The notes below the pieces were generated by a model, which was not told the DNA's origin, searched no databases, and worked only from the letters and a program-made list of their open reading frames with translations. Positions 34,940-43,767 of a DNA stretch of 64,000 bases are shown in pieces. A program made the position numbers and the translations under genes. Each line of letters starts with the position of its first letter. Position 1 is the first letter of the stretch. The DNA comes from JAVVEH01 sp032251435 (GTDB lineage: Bacteria > Verrucomicrobiota > Lentisphaeria > Oligosphaerales > MVZH01). The stretch spans positions 28,022 through 92,021 of the forward strand of contig JAVVEH010000015.1 of NCBI GenBank assembly GCA_032251435.1, written 5' to 3'.

Positions 34940-36310
34940 CTAATTTTGTCTTGCTTTCTTGAGCAAGTTCTTTCTGTCGTAGCCAGCGAACGCTCCCTTG
35001 CCGCTAAGCGCCTCATCGACGGATTTTTGTGACGACGGGGGAAGCGTCCGCGGAAATGGAAAGGTGTGAAGATCCATAAGATAGTCGTCGATCCAGGCTT
35101 CCACAAACTGGGCGATGTGGGCGATTCCCCCGGGACTGCAGTTGTCAATGGTGTCACCGGCTGTGTGCCCCTGACCATTGGCGAAGCCCATGCGGTTGAA
35201 GGAGAGGCTGGGGATGCCCATGAGGTTGAAAAACTTGTTGTCTGATGAGTAAATCTTGTCTTCCTGAATGCCGATGGCGTAGCGTCGCCGGTTAGCCAGC
35301 AGGCGGACGGACGCGGCGATGTCGGGGTGTCCCAGGATCAGGGCGTTGCTGCGCCCGAAACGCATGCCCATCATATCGAGGTTGATGACGAATCTGACAT
35401 TGTTCAGTTGGGTTTGCTCGCGGGCGTTCTCCGGTGTGTCCGCGTCAGTTTGATCCCGCAGGCTTTGGACATAGCTCTTTGATCCCCACAACCCCATTTC
35501 CTCGCCCCCGAAGGCGCAAAAACGAAGAGTGTATTTTGACCCCTTTTCCTTGTAGACGCGGGCCAGTTCCATCAAGGCCGCGGTGCCGCCGCCATTGTCG
35601 AACGCTCCCGGGCCTGTCCAGACGGAATCATAATGCGCGCACATGATGATGACCTCATCGCCAGGCTCCGAGCCGGGGAGATCCGCGATCACATTCTTGC
35701 CCGCGCGCCAGCCTTCGCCGGTTGTTTTCGACTGGAGTGTCAACGCCGCGGGACGGTCTTCGATCAGAGCCAGGCCATCCGAATAGGTCATGCAAACAGA
35801 GGGGATCGTCTCCACTCCGCTCTCCGGCATATGCCGCCAGGGAGCGGCCACGTGCAGTTGACTGTGCGCCGATTGTATGGAGACCAGCCCGGCGGGATTG
35901 AGGGCGGCAAAGCGATCGTGGGCCGCGCGGTCAAAGGTGTTGAAGGTGACCACAATCCGTCCCGTCACGCCGTCGTCAAGGAAAACCGCGTCCGCGTCCT
36001 CCAGGAACACGGTTTCGCCCGTGACACCTTCGGCTGGTGTCCCCGCCGTCATCGGAAACGGTTTACAGGGGAACTGGTGTCCATCAGGCGTGGTGAGTTC
36101 GGCTTCCGCCTTCTCAAACGAATAAATCGGGTAGTCGTCGTACCCGGAACGCAACCCCAGCTCAGCGAAAAAACCGTGGATGTACGCGGCGGCTTTAGCC
36201 TCGTTCGCCGATCCCCCATGCCGGGGGCCGATATCTTTTGCCAGAACTTCCAGATGCCGGTAAGCCCGTTTTCCATCGAATATCACGTTCATGCATGTCT
36301 TCCTGATCAT
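34940..36310 (-). CDS. M28 family zinc aminopeptidase
   Basis: A co-catalytic dizinc exopeptidase of about 450 residues. A PA-like inserted domain (residues ~70-190) precedes the peptidase core. Metal ligands are visible in CAHYDSVWTGPGAFDNGGG (His and Asp), FCAFGGEEMGLWG (catalytic Glu and ligand Glu), INLDMMGMRFG (Asp) and ANGQGHTAGDT (His). No signal peptide is seen. The ATG at 36310 overlaps the previous stop by four bases (ATGA); an in-frame ATG at 36292 has an AGGA site eight bases before it and may be the real start. Its presence in a glycan operon suggests use of glycoprotein or peptidoglycan-derived peptides; this is inference. Confidence 0.92.
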   Translation of the reverse strand: MIRKTCMNVIFDGKRAYRHLEVLAKDIGPRHGGSANEAKAAAYIHGFFAELGLRSGYDDYPIYSFEKAEAELTTPDGHQFPCKPFPMTAGTPAEGVTGETVFLEDADAVFLDDGVTGRIVVTFNTFDRAAHDRFAALNPAGLVSIQSAHSQLHVAAPWRHMPESGVETIPSVCMTYSDGLALIEDRPAALTLQSKTTGEGWRAGKNVIADLPGSEPGDEVIIMCAHYDSVWTGPGAFDNGGGTAALMELARVYKEKGSKYTLRFCAFGGEEMGLWGSKSYVQSLRDQTDADTPENAREQTQLNNVRFVINLDMMGMRFGRSNALILGHPDIAASVRLLANRRRYAIGIQEDKIYSSDNKFFNLMGIPSLSFNRMGFANGQGHTAGDTIDNCSPGGIAHIAQFVEAWIDDYLMDLHTFPFPRTLPPSSQKSVDEALSGKGAFAGYDRKNLLKKARQN

Positions 36311-37938
36311 TTTGCCGTATCTTCCTGGCGCGTGACAATGGGCACATAGCCGATGTCAAGTCCCTTGGGTGGAGTGACCAACAGAGCCGGATCAAGGGTC
36401 GCCAACTCCCCGGTGCCGGGCGGGGGAAGATACTCCCTGTCAATCGGCCATGAGGCATGGATTTTTTCAACAAAATCCTGGAGCCTGCGCTTTTTTTCGT
36501 CCGTCCATGGATACTGCTGAAAGGATGGCTGGTCAATGAATTTATACCAGTAGTAGGTGACCAGTGAACCGTCCCTGAGTTCGACTTGAAAGGGGCCGAG
36601 TTTCGGCCCGGGGTTTGTCCATGCTCCCGCCTTGGGGGAAAGAAATGGCTCGCCCCGTTTCGCGCGGGTGAACTCCTTCTCGACAAGCCCTGTCTCCACG
36701 GGCACGTCGGTGACAGCGACAGGGATCCGCTTCGCCCCTTCATTCCTGAAATATTGCGGAAAATAACCTGCTTTAACCACCTCGTTCTCATACCATTCCA
36801 ACCCCCAGATATTGCCTGAGTAGACATGGCTTTTCAGGATGCCGTCCATGCCTATGATGATCTTTCTCCTTTGGGAATAACGGGTTTTTCTGGCAGTCAA
36901 TTCCGGCTTCCACATCCCTTCTTTTCTGAATTGCCCGGAACAAGGCTCGCCGCCCTTCCGCCAGCCGAGAAAGTCATTGAAAAGAGCTTCCTTGGAGTAG
37001 TACGTCACATCCTGAACTAAAATCGACCGGCCATCCTTGTCAACCGGAAATGCAAGCTTGGGGATTTTAGAATAGATAACGCCGTTGCTGTCTTTGCCTT
37101 CAAAGCACGGCACCGCGTTAATTTCCATTGCCCCGCCCCTCATGACGCCGGGTCTCGCGTCGAGCCCCCGGCCGTAAAGGAAGGGGGCATTGAAGATCTT
37201 GCCGATTTTGCTCCAGGTTTCCGGGATGTAGTAGGCTATCGGGCCTTTGAAGTTCGCCGTATTGACAAAGCATGTCCAGGCTTGGTCGCCGGTGGGAGGA
37301 TCCCCTTCGACAGGATCCGTAAACGGCAAGGCCATATAGGCGTAGCCCATGAACGTCCCATTGGGTTTTTCCGCGAAAGGCAGCCCGTCCGGAGGGATCA
37401 GAAGCCGGTTGCTGAGTTGCGCGATGCCAAGACGGTTGTCCGGCAAGGTCATGGAGCTGTGAAAAAATGCCCAGCCCGGCGATCCTATCTCATAGTCATA
37501 ACATTGGGGTGTCGCATTCATGCTGAACTTCGGCGGCCCGTAACGGAAACGGCTGCGGGCCCAGTATCCGAGACCGCCCTCGAGCGTCTGGAACACACTG
37601 GCCCAGGTCGGGCCGCGGCCGGACCAGGTCCGCGCCAAGGTTCCCTCCGGCGCCAGCGGCGTGTCTTTGTTGTCGGAGTTGTCCGGAAGAATCCAGCAGC
37701 CGGGAAGGCCGATCTGAAAATCCGCGATCGGCTCGCCGACCAATGGCCAGACCGCGGAATAAAACCCCATGCCCATATTGAAATTCGAGTTTTCAGGAGG
37801 CTTTCCCGACCCGTAGCCGATATAGCCATGAAGCCCCTGCCGCCGCAAAACCACCGGGTTTTGAAGCGGTTGATCATCAGCATGCAAAGATGCTGACACG
37901 ATCACACCAGTTAGAATGAGATTAGCCAAATAGTTCAT
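36307..37938 (-). CDS. secreted protein of unknown function in the lyase operon
   Basis: 543 residues, unrecognised. An N-terminal signal peptide (LANLILTGVIVSASLHADD) is followed by a sequence rich in Trp, Tyr, Gly and Pro (GYIGYGSGKPPENSN, YYIPETWSKIGKIFN, VYSGNIWGLEWYENEV), as in beta-sandwich or propeller-like carbohydrate-active proteins. I see no catalytic signature I can name. Its ATG overlaps the lyase stop by four bases, and its own stop overlaps the M28 start by four, so all three are translationally coupled. It is likely a periplasmic component acting on the same substrate as the lyase. A new hydrolase or binding protein family is possible. Confidence 0.85.
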   Translation of the reverse strand: MNYLANLILTGVIVSASLHADDQPLQNPVVLRRQGLHGYIGYGSGKPPENSNFNMGMGFYSAVWPLVGEPIADFQIGLPGCWILPDNSDNKDTPLAPEGTLARTWSGRGPTWASVFQTLEGGLGYWARSRFRYGPPKFSMNATPQCYDYEIGSPGWAFFHSSMTLPDNRLGIAQLSNRLLIPPDGLPFAEKPNGTFMGYAYMALPFTDPVEGDPPTGDQAWTCFVNTANFKGPIAYYIPETWSKIGKIFNAPFLYGRGLDARPGVMRGGAMEINAVPCFEGKDSNGVIYSKIPKLAFPVDKDGRSILVQDVTYYSKEALFNDFLGWRKGGEPCSGQFRKEGMWKPELTARKTRYSQRRKIIIGMDGILKSHVYSGNIWGLEWYENEVVKAGYFPQYFRNEGAKRIPVAVTDVPVETGLVEKEFTRAKRGEPFLSPKAGAWTNPGPKLGPFQVELRDGSLVTYYWYKFIDQPSFQQYPWTDEKKRRLQDFVEKIHASWPIDREYLPPPGTGELATLDPALLVTPPKGLDIGYVPIVTRQEDTAK

Positions 37939-39893
37939 TGTTGATCACGCTTCAGCTCCAGCGTCCGTGTCAACCGGACCGTGCGCTGGTAATCCTCTGG
38001 TCCGCTGATGAGGATGGCGAACACGCCGCCTTTTTCTTTACTCAGCGTCAGCGTCAGCTTGTCATCACCGGGGTTCAAGGCCGCCACCTGCAGGCTGTCG
38101 TGGGACGACCCTTGGCTCATCCAGCGCAAGATGTTGGTTTGCCGCCGCGGTGATGACGGCATGCCGCGGGATTCTTGCATCAGGCCCCCTCCCAAGGTGG
38201 CGAACGTCATCATCATTCGCTCCCCGTCATGGTTCAGGGATACCCAATCCGGTCCCCGTTCATAATCCGCGAGAGTGTGAAAGCGCGACTCCAGCATGTG
38301 CCCGGGAGCTGAATCAACGATCAACCAATACCGGTTTTCCACCATTAAAAACAGGCGGCCGATAAACCCCCGCCTCCAGCGGGGCAGGTAGATGTTGGAC
38401 CCATCGATCCGGATGCCGAGAAGATCTCCGTTTTTCACGACTTCAGTCTCATCACAGACGGCGTTTTCACGGCAACCCAGACCATCGACAAAGAGGGTGC
38501 TCTTGGCGGCCGCGCCACGGCTGTAAAGATGATGTCCGTAGGCGGTGAAGTTCACTTTCATATTGCCGCCGGCTTGATCACCGATCATTTGTTTGCCGTT
38601 AACCATGCATTTAAAGCTCAAAAGATCGAGATGACCGTGGCCGGTGATCTCACTGGAGCCGCCGCGGGCGGCGAGCCGCAGGGACGGAAAGACGGAGTCG
38701 TCGGCCAGCGCCGCCCATTCGAGACCGGTATAGACCCGGGCGACAGGGTCTTTCCGTTTGGCATGGGCCTCCCGCAGCGCCGCCATCTCTTCGCTTGTCG
38801 GGATAAAGTCCGCTCCATAGAGGATGTCGCCCGTCGCCGCGCGGGATAAACGCGTCATATCCGCGGGACGGCTTTCAACCCGCTCCGGCAGGTAGGTGGC
38901 GGCCCGCAACGCGGCTTCGGGTTGATTCAGACGTTTCGCCAGCATGAAGAAAAAGCCGGCGGGATGCCAGCCGTCGTTGTCCCCAAACGTGATGCCGGTG
39001 AAATCAAGCGGAAAATGAAGCGACAGGCCGAGTTCTTTGATCTGGAACGCGGGATGCTCCCGCCCGGTGGCGTTCTCCCAACTCAGCAAGTAGCGCATGG
39101 CGTAATGCATCCCGTAATTCCAGTAGCCGGTGCCCTCGTGACAACCCCCGCCGTTTTTGATGTAGGATTTGAAATACTCACCCAGTGACTTCTCAACAAA
39201 CGGAATCAGCTTCCGGCATTCAGGGCGGTCATCGTAAAAAGCCAACGCTAAAATGCCCATGCCGCCGGCGCAGACCCCGTTCCAGTTGGACCAGCTCTTG
39301 TTCGCCCACCAGGGAGGATTTTCCAGCGAGCGAAGGGCCTCTTTCAAATAAAAACGATCAAGCACATCAAAGAAGACCCGCTGTTCCTCGGGTGTGATGT
39401 CCGACCGGAAAAGATCGTACGTGAGACCGATGTCAGCGGCGTGTTCGCCGTAACTCAGGCAGAAGAACATCTGATGCTCATGGGACATCCTCACGTTCGC
39501 CTCGCAACTGACCTGATTCCATGTCATCAGATTCTCCAGATGCCGGATAGCCGCGGCGCGGTACTTGGGCTCACGGGTCAGCACCCAGGCCGCCGTGAGA
39601 CACTGGAGGTGGCTGGCGATGGCCCGGGTCCCCTGTTGATAGCTCCCGGCTTCCCCTTCGGCGACGGGCTTGGCCTCCACCAGCCAGTCCGCGTCTTCGA
39701 GGACTCTCGCCGCCTGACTTTTCAGGTAAGGCGTATGCAGCTTATCTTTAAGATTCAGCGCCACATCCTCGCTGACCCAGAGTCGGGGAGAGGCCTTCAG
39801 GTCCAGGTCGGCGTCTGAGGCGGTCCCGCCCGCTCCGAGAGTCGCCGTTAAAGCGACAGATGTCATCATTTTGATCATTCGACTAAGTTTCAC
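37935..39893 (-). CDS. heparinase II/III-like polysaccharide lyase
   Basis: Probably cleaves uronic-acid polysaccharides by beta-elimination in the periplasm. An (alpha/alpha) toroid N-terminal part (HLQCLTAAWVLTREPKYR, HEHQMFFCLSYGEHAADIGL, NKSWSNWNGVCAGGMGILAL, GGGCHEGTGYWNYGMHYAMR) is followed by a beta-sheet C-terminal part of the heparinase II/III type (SEITGHGHLDLLSFKCMVNG, GDQAGG, YWLIVDSAPGH). The Asn/His/Tyr patterns fit this fold; the exact lyase family (PL12, 15, 17 or 21) is not decidable by eye. The frame opens at 39989. A GTG at 39893 or ATG at 39878 places the signal peptide (MIKMMTSVALTATLGAGG) at the N-terminus. Confidence 0.85.
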   Translation of the reverse strand: MKLSRMIKMMTSVALTATLGAGGTASDADLDLKASPRLWVSEDVALNLKDKLHTPYLKSQAARVLEDADWLVEAKPVAEGEAGSYQQGTRAIASHLQCLTAAWVLTREPKYRAAAIRHLENLMTWNQVSCEANVRMSHEHQMFFCLSYGEHAADIGLTYDLFRSDITPEEQRVFFDVLDRFYLKEALRSLENPPWWANKSWSNWNGVCAGGMGILALAFYDDRPECRKLIPFVEKSLGEYFKSYIKNGGGCHEGTGYWNYGMHYAMRYLLSWENATGREHPAFQIKELGLSLHFPLDFTGITFGDNDGWHPAGFFFMLAKRLNQPEAALRAATYLPERVESRPADMTRLSRAATGDILYGADFIPTSEEMAALREAHAKRKDPVARVYTGLEWAALADDSVFPSLRLAARGGSSEITGHGHLDLLSFKCMVNGKQMIGDQAGGNMKVNFTAYGHHLYSRGAAAKSTLFVDGLGCRENAVCDETEVVKNGDLLGIRIDGSNIYLPRWRRGFIGRLFLMVENRYWLIVDSAPGHMLESRFHTLADYERGPDWVSLNHDGERMMMTFATLGGGLMQESRGMPSSPRRQTNILRWMSQGSSHDSLQVAALNPGDDKLTLTLSKEKGGVFAILISGPEDYQRTVRLTRTLELKRDQQ

Positions 39894-39957
39894 GGGGTTT
39901 CCAATACGTTTCCGTGACAGGACGGGCGCGGTTTCCACGACAGTCATCATGAGTGAC

Positions 39958-41403
39958 TCACGAAAAGATCCGCAGGTTTTCCGGATCAAAGGCGCCGGGA
40001 CATGTCATCAGTTCTTCGATGTCATCCATTTCAATGGGGGCGGCTCCAGTCAGCCGCTCACACCCGTCACGGGTGACGACGACGGTGTCTTCCACGCGGA
40101 TGTACTGGTGGAGATCCCGGAACATGGCCATCGGGTCGACCACAAAGACCATGCCCTCTTCAATGACCTCATCGCGCCATGGGCCGACAAAGTCATGGAC
40201 GCTCAGGCCCACACAGTGATTGTAAGGTCCGCCCCGGCTCAACATGCTGTCCAATGGCTCATACAAATCACCATTCGGGAAAAATTCTTTTACGTAGTCT
40301 CTCCGGACAATCGCTCTCGCCTCCGCATAGGCGTCTTGAGCGAAAATGCCGGGTTTGATCAGGCTGATCAGCACCTTATGATATTCCACGATGAGGCCGT
40401 AAACGCGTCGATGCCAGTCGCTGTACCGGCCATTGACTGGCCAGATGCGGGCGATATCACTGGAGTAATGCCGCAGGTCGGGGCCGCAATCCATCAACAC
40501 CACGTCGCCATCCTTGAGTGTGCAGTTGTTAAAGTGGTAGTGCCCGTTTTCAATTCTCACGCCACTGGCCGCGATCACACCGTAACCGAGATCACAATTT
40601 CCGTAAGCCGAATAGATGTATTTGGCAATAGCTTCAAGTTGACTTTCACACATGCCGGGCCGGGTGGCTTTCATGGACTCAATCATGATCAGCGCGGATA
40701 AATGTCCGGCCTGGCGGAGCACTTCGATCTCCGCCGGACTTTTCACCCGCCGCATCCGCCCGATAAACGGACTGGCATCCTCCACGGTCATTGCCGGAAA
40801 TTCGTTCTTAAGTTTTTCTATCACGGTTTGGTGGCGGGGCGTTGTGCCGTCCCATGGGTCGCTCGCACGGGTTTTGGCGCAACCGTTAGCCAGAAACCGC
40901 GTGACACCTCCGCCTTCCAGCTCGGCGAAAGGGATATAGAGGCGTTTGACAGCGCCCAGGGCCGATGTCAGTTGGTCGGCGGCTTTGACGGTGTCAACCC
41001 CCAGTCGTTCGCCGACCATGTCGGCGTCTTCAAAGCCGACCTTGTCCCATGGGTCTCCGTCCATGGCGTCACGCGGGGGCAGAAACAATGTGCTGTGACC
41101 GTCATGCCCGTCGATGAGCAGATAGGACTGAAGCGCGTCAAGGCCGGTGAAATAATAAAATGTCGCGTCCTGGCTGGCTAGATGGCTGGCTTGCGCCGGT
41201 CCCCCTAGTATCAAGATGTGCGCGTCCGCGCCGATAAGTTCGGCCAGGCGCCCGCGCCGGGCGCGGAACTCTTCCTTGGTGACATCGCGGCTGAAGAGAA
41301 GATCACGCCCGGTGTAGTCTTGAAATGACTTTTGGCAGCGTCGCAGGACTTCTTCCAGACTTGATTCCCCGTCGTATTTTTCCATCAAAATTTTTTCAGT
41401 CAT
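39958..41403 (-). CDS. M24 family metallopeptidase (Xaa-Pro aminopeptidase-like)
   Basis: Pita-bread fold peptidase of about 481 residues, with a creatinase-like N-domain and a C-terminal M24 domain. Metal ligands follow the family order: MDCGPD (Asp), YSSDIARIW (Asp), NHCVGLSVHDF (His), and RVEDTVVVTRDG (Glu). The position that is normally Glu in the IEPG motif reads VVDPMAMF, an Asp, which is unusual. CAGGA seven bases before ATG 41403 sets the start (open to 41421). It is the first gene of the glycan operon. The substrate is probably Pro-containing peptides, if active. Confidence 0.88.
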   Translation of the reverse strand: MTEKILMEKYDGESSLEEVLRRCQKSFQDYTGRDLLFSRDVTKEEFRARRGRLAELIGADAHILILGGPAQASHLASQDATFYYFTGLDALQSYLLIDGHDGHSTLFLPPRDAMDGDPWDKVGFEDADMVGERLGVDTVKAADQLTSALGAVKRLYIPFAELEGGGVTRFLANGCAKTRASDPWDGTTPRHQTVIEKLKNEFPAMTVEDASPFIGRMRRVKSPAEIEVLRQAGHLSALIMIESMKATRPGMCESQLEAIAKYIYSAYGNCDLGYGVIAASGVRIENGHYHFNNCTLKDGDVVLMDCGPDLRHYSSDIARIWPVNGRYSDWHRRVYGLIVEYHKVLISLIKPGIFAQDAYAEARAIVRRDYVKEFFPNGDLYEPLDSMLSRGGPYNHCVGLSVHDFVGPWRDEVIEEGMVFVVDPMAMFRDLHQYIRVEDTVVVTRDGCERLTGAAPIEMDDIEELMTCPGAFDPENLRIFS

Positions 41404-41889
41404 GTTGTTTTCCTGAATCATTTTCCCGTTTCTGACAAAAACCTCTTATTCTCCGAGCGGTCGCAGACTATTCACCAAAAAATTGATCGAAATTCCCTTT
41501 TCTCCCCATTTTTCCCGGGGCATCGCCGCTTTGGAAGGGCTCTCGCCACAGAGTTGGTCTTCAACCATGTCCACAACTCTTTAAACCATTTTGTCCCTTA
41601 ATCAATCATTTTCTCCATGTCACCGTGCCTCGGTGATGAATAGAACCCGCCCCGCCGCAAGAAGCGATTGGGGTCGGGCATGCTGGTTTCACTTTCCAAT
41701 TACTTAAACAGCTCATCGTGGACGGTTCGGGGATGGTTGAGGTTAAAATCAGGCTGCCTTCGGAAATGTTCCAGTATTCCGCATAGTCCCCAGTGATGGT
41801 GAAGACGCTCTGCGGAATTTCCAGATGTAATCAGTTGAGAGTGGGGCGCGTCATCAAACGGGCTCTTAGCCGGATTTAAAGAAGAATTT

Positions 41890-41965
41890 TCCCACGAAAG
41901 GGCACGAAAAGGCACGAGAATTTAGAGGGAGGGAAGCCGTTGCTTTTTTGTGTCTTTTTGTGACA
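41890..41965. repeat. CACGAAA-type interspersed repeat
   Basis: Three spaced copies of GCACGAAA-like units (41892-41919) are followed by a T-rich stretch of TTTTTGTG units (41944-41962). The two halves are loosely inverted relative to each other. Such CACGAAA motifs are commonly seen between genes in PVC genomes. Confidence 0.5.
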
Positions 41966-42033
41966 ATAATATTTTGGTAATGTCCAAAATGTGGGGGGAT
42001 GCAAAAGTGCTGTCCAAAGCCCCAAGGGGGTGA

Positions 42034-42189
42034 AATGAAATAGCCCAGGGCTTGCCCTGGGTGTTGAATCAAGGAGTTTTTTAGCCCTGAAGGGGCGATA
42101 TGAAGGCAACACGTGGGTTTCATGCCGCCCCTTCAGGGCTAAAACTATACTCCACCACCAACCCAGGGCAAGCCCTAGGCTATTTCATA
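42034..42189. repeat. large inverted repeat with nested palindromes (REP-like)
   Basis: Two ~78-base arms face each other. Each contains GAAATAGCC-(C/T)-AGGGC leading into TTGCCCTGGGT, and a TTTTAGCCCTGAAGGGGC unit, themselves palindromic. The right arm is the reverse complement of the left with a few changes. It lies 55 bases after the sulfatase stop. It has the form of paired REP-type elements and could form a long cruciform or act as a transcription end. Confidence 0.8.
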
Positions 42190-42243
42190 TCGGGGCGTTG
42201 CCCCTAAAGCCCCCCACTTTTCTCGAAGAGTTTTGCAAGAGGT

Positions 42244-43572
42244 TCATTGGATTATCTTTTTAATGTGTTGGTCAAGTTCGTGTTGAATAGTGGAATAAGC
42301 CGGATTCCCGGCAAGGTTCTTCAGTTCTTCGGGATCGTTTTCCAAGTCGATCAGGATCTCCGGTGTGTCCCGGAACCCAGTGACCCATTTATGCTTTTGG
42401 GTGACGACGCACCGCCAACCGCCAAGTCCGGTCAGCACGTGATCCCGGTGTTCGGATGTTTCACCCCTTAACACGGGCCAAAGACTCCGGCTTTCCGTAT
42501 CCGCCAGGGCTTCAGTACCGGCCGCTTCGATAAACGTCCGCGTCACGTCGTGAAGGACCACCCGCGCGTCCGAAACAGCCCCTTGCCGGGCGCCGGGTCC
42601 GGCAATGACCAAGGGCACATGAATGGAACCCTCCTGCCAGACGCTTTTTCCCCACCGTTGATGGTCCCCCAGCATCTCACCGTGGTCGCTGCAGAAAACA
42701 ATCAGGGTGTTGTCGAGCTCTTCCCGCGCCGCCACCAAGTCCAGAAAACGGCCAATCTGACGGTCAATGTTTTCAATCATGGCCGCATAATAGCGCCGGG
42801 CGTTTTTCTGATTATTTTTCGCCTGTTTATCCGCGCTGTTCACCGGGTCCGGGAACGAACGGTCTTTAACGGTCTCGCACATGCGCTGGGTCACATCAAA
42901 CGGGTTGTGCGGACCCGTGAAATTCACCTGTATAAACCATGGCTGACCGGCAGGAAGTGACCGCAGAATATTCAGCCCATTATCTGACAACCAGTTGTCG
43001 CAATACTGCTCGTCGGTCAAGGCCGTGATATAGACATCGCCGCGCTCACCGCAATCCGCATGTTCTTTCACATACGCTTCCGCCACTCCCTCCTGGTGAA
43101 GAAAGTTCATATACGGGCCTTTCGGTCCTCCCTGCCGGCGATAGCTGCCACTGCCGTCGAATTTTCCTTCATTGTCAATCCCGTCAGTAAAGCCCCATTC
43201 GTCGAGCAGACGCGAACCATCCAGATACCAGTCCAACGGTTTAGCCAGACCTTTGTGCAGATCGAATTTCCCCACGCCCGCCACGCGGTAACCCGTATCC
43301 CGCAGGCATTGATAAACCGTGGGCACCGAGAGATCATAGTCGTCTTGATTGCTGGGCGCCGGACACCGTTCGAAGGAACGCCCGGAAGCCAGACAGGCCC
43401 GGGCCGGCGCGCAGAGTGGTGACGACGTGTAACACCGGGTGAATGTGGTCCCCCGGGCCATCAGCCGATCGATATTTGGGGTCCGGAGATCCAGTTCAGG
43501 ATTGAAACTCATCCAATCCCCACGCCATTGGTCGGGAAAAAAGAAAAGAATGTTTGGGAGTGATTTTTTCAT
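42244..43572 (-). CDS. sulfatase (formylglycine type I)
   Basis: Hydrolyses sulfate esters from glycans. The core is PNILFFFPDQWRGDWMS (first calcium-ligand region), TPNIDRLMARGTTFTRCYTS, and SPLCAPARACLASGR. The last contains the C-x-P-x-R signature whose cysteine is converted to formylglycine. YRVAGVGKFDLHKG and VFCSDHGEMLGDHQRWGKS (metal ligands) follow. About 442 residues; ATG 43572 chosen over 43599 because the family starts near KKSLPNILFF. No signal peptide is seen, which is unusual for a periplasmic sulfatase. The surrounding fucosidase and lyase genes suggest a sulfated fucan or glycosaminoglycan substrate. An anaerobic sulfatase-maturating enzyme or FGE must lie elsewhere. Confidence 0.92.
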   Translation of the reverse strand: MKKSLPNILFFFPDQWRGDWMSFNPELDLRTPNIDRLMARGTTFTRCYTSSPLCAPARACLASGRSFERCPAPSNQDDYDLSVPTVYQCLRDTGYRVAGVGKFDLHKGLAKPLDWYLDGSRLLDEWGFTDGIDNEGKFDGSGSYRRQGGPKGPYMNFLHQEGVAEAYVKEHADCGERGDVYITALTDEQYCDNWLSDNGLNILRSLPAGQPWFIQVNFTGPHNPFDVTQRMCETVKDRSFPDPVNSADKQAKNNQKNARRYYAAMIENIDRQIGRFLDLVAAREELDNTLIVFCSDHGEMLGDHQRWGKSVWQEGSIHVPLVIAGPGARQGAVSDARVVLHDVTRTFIEAAGTEALADTESRSLWPVLRGETSEHRDHVLTGLGGWRCVVTQKHKWVTGFRDTPEILIDLENDPEELKNLAGNPAYSTIQHELDQHIKKIIQ

Positions 43573-43665
43573 AGCGGGTGTTTTTTTCCCGGGCGGCAAA
43601 AGCCCATCCGATTACGGTGGCCGCTTTGCCTTTCCTAGAGGTGACTTTCAGTGCATAAAAGGGAA

Positions 43666-43713
43666 GGGTGACAAAGATGGTGTCGTTTACAATCATCACC
43701 AACTCTGTCACCC
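43666..43713. repeat. inverted repeat between sulfatase and transglutaminase-like genes
   Basis: GGGTGACA (43666-43673) and TGTCACCC (43706-43713) with an inner TGGTG/CACCA pair form an imperfect hairpin of 48 bases. It may be a REP-type element or weak terminator of the upstream gene; there is no T run. Confidence 0.5.
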
Positions 43714-43767
43714 CGTTCCTTACGGACAGCCACCGATAATTAACCGGCGACGACCCCGTCACGGCAT

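Larger units (their letters stand above)
41404..42243. other. 840-base intergenic region with repeats
   Basis: No gene supported. It holds a CACGAAA-type short repeat (about 41888-41965) and a 156-base inverted repeat (42034-42189). The remaining bases 41404-41880 show nothing I can name. Confidence 0.6.
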
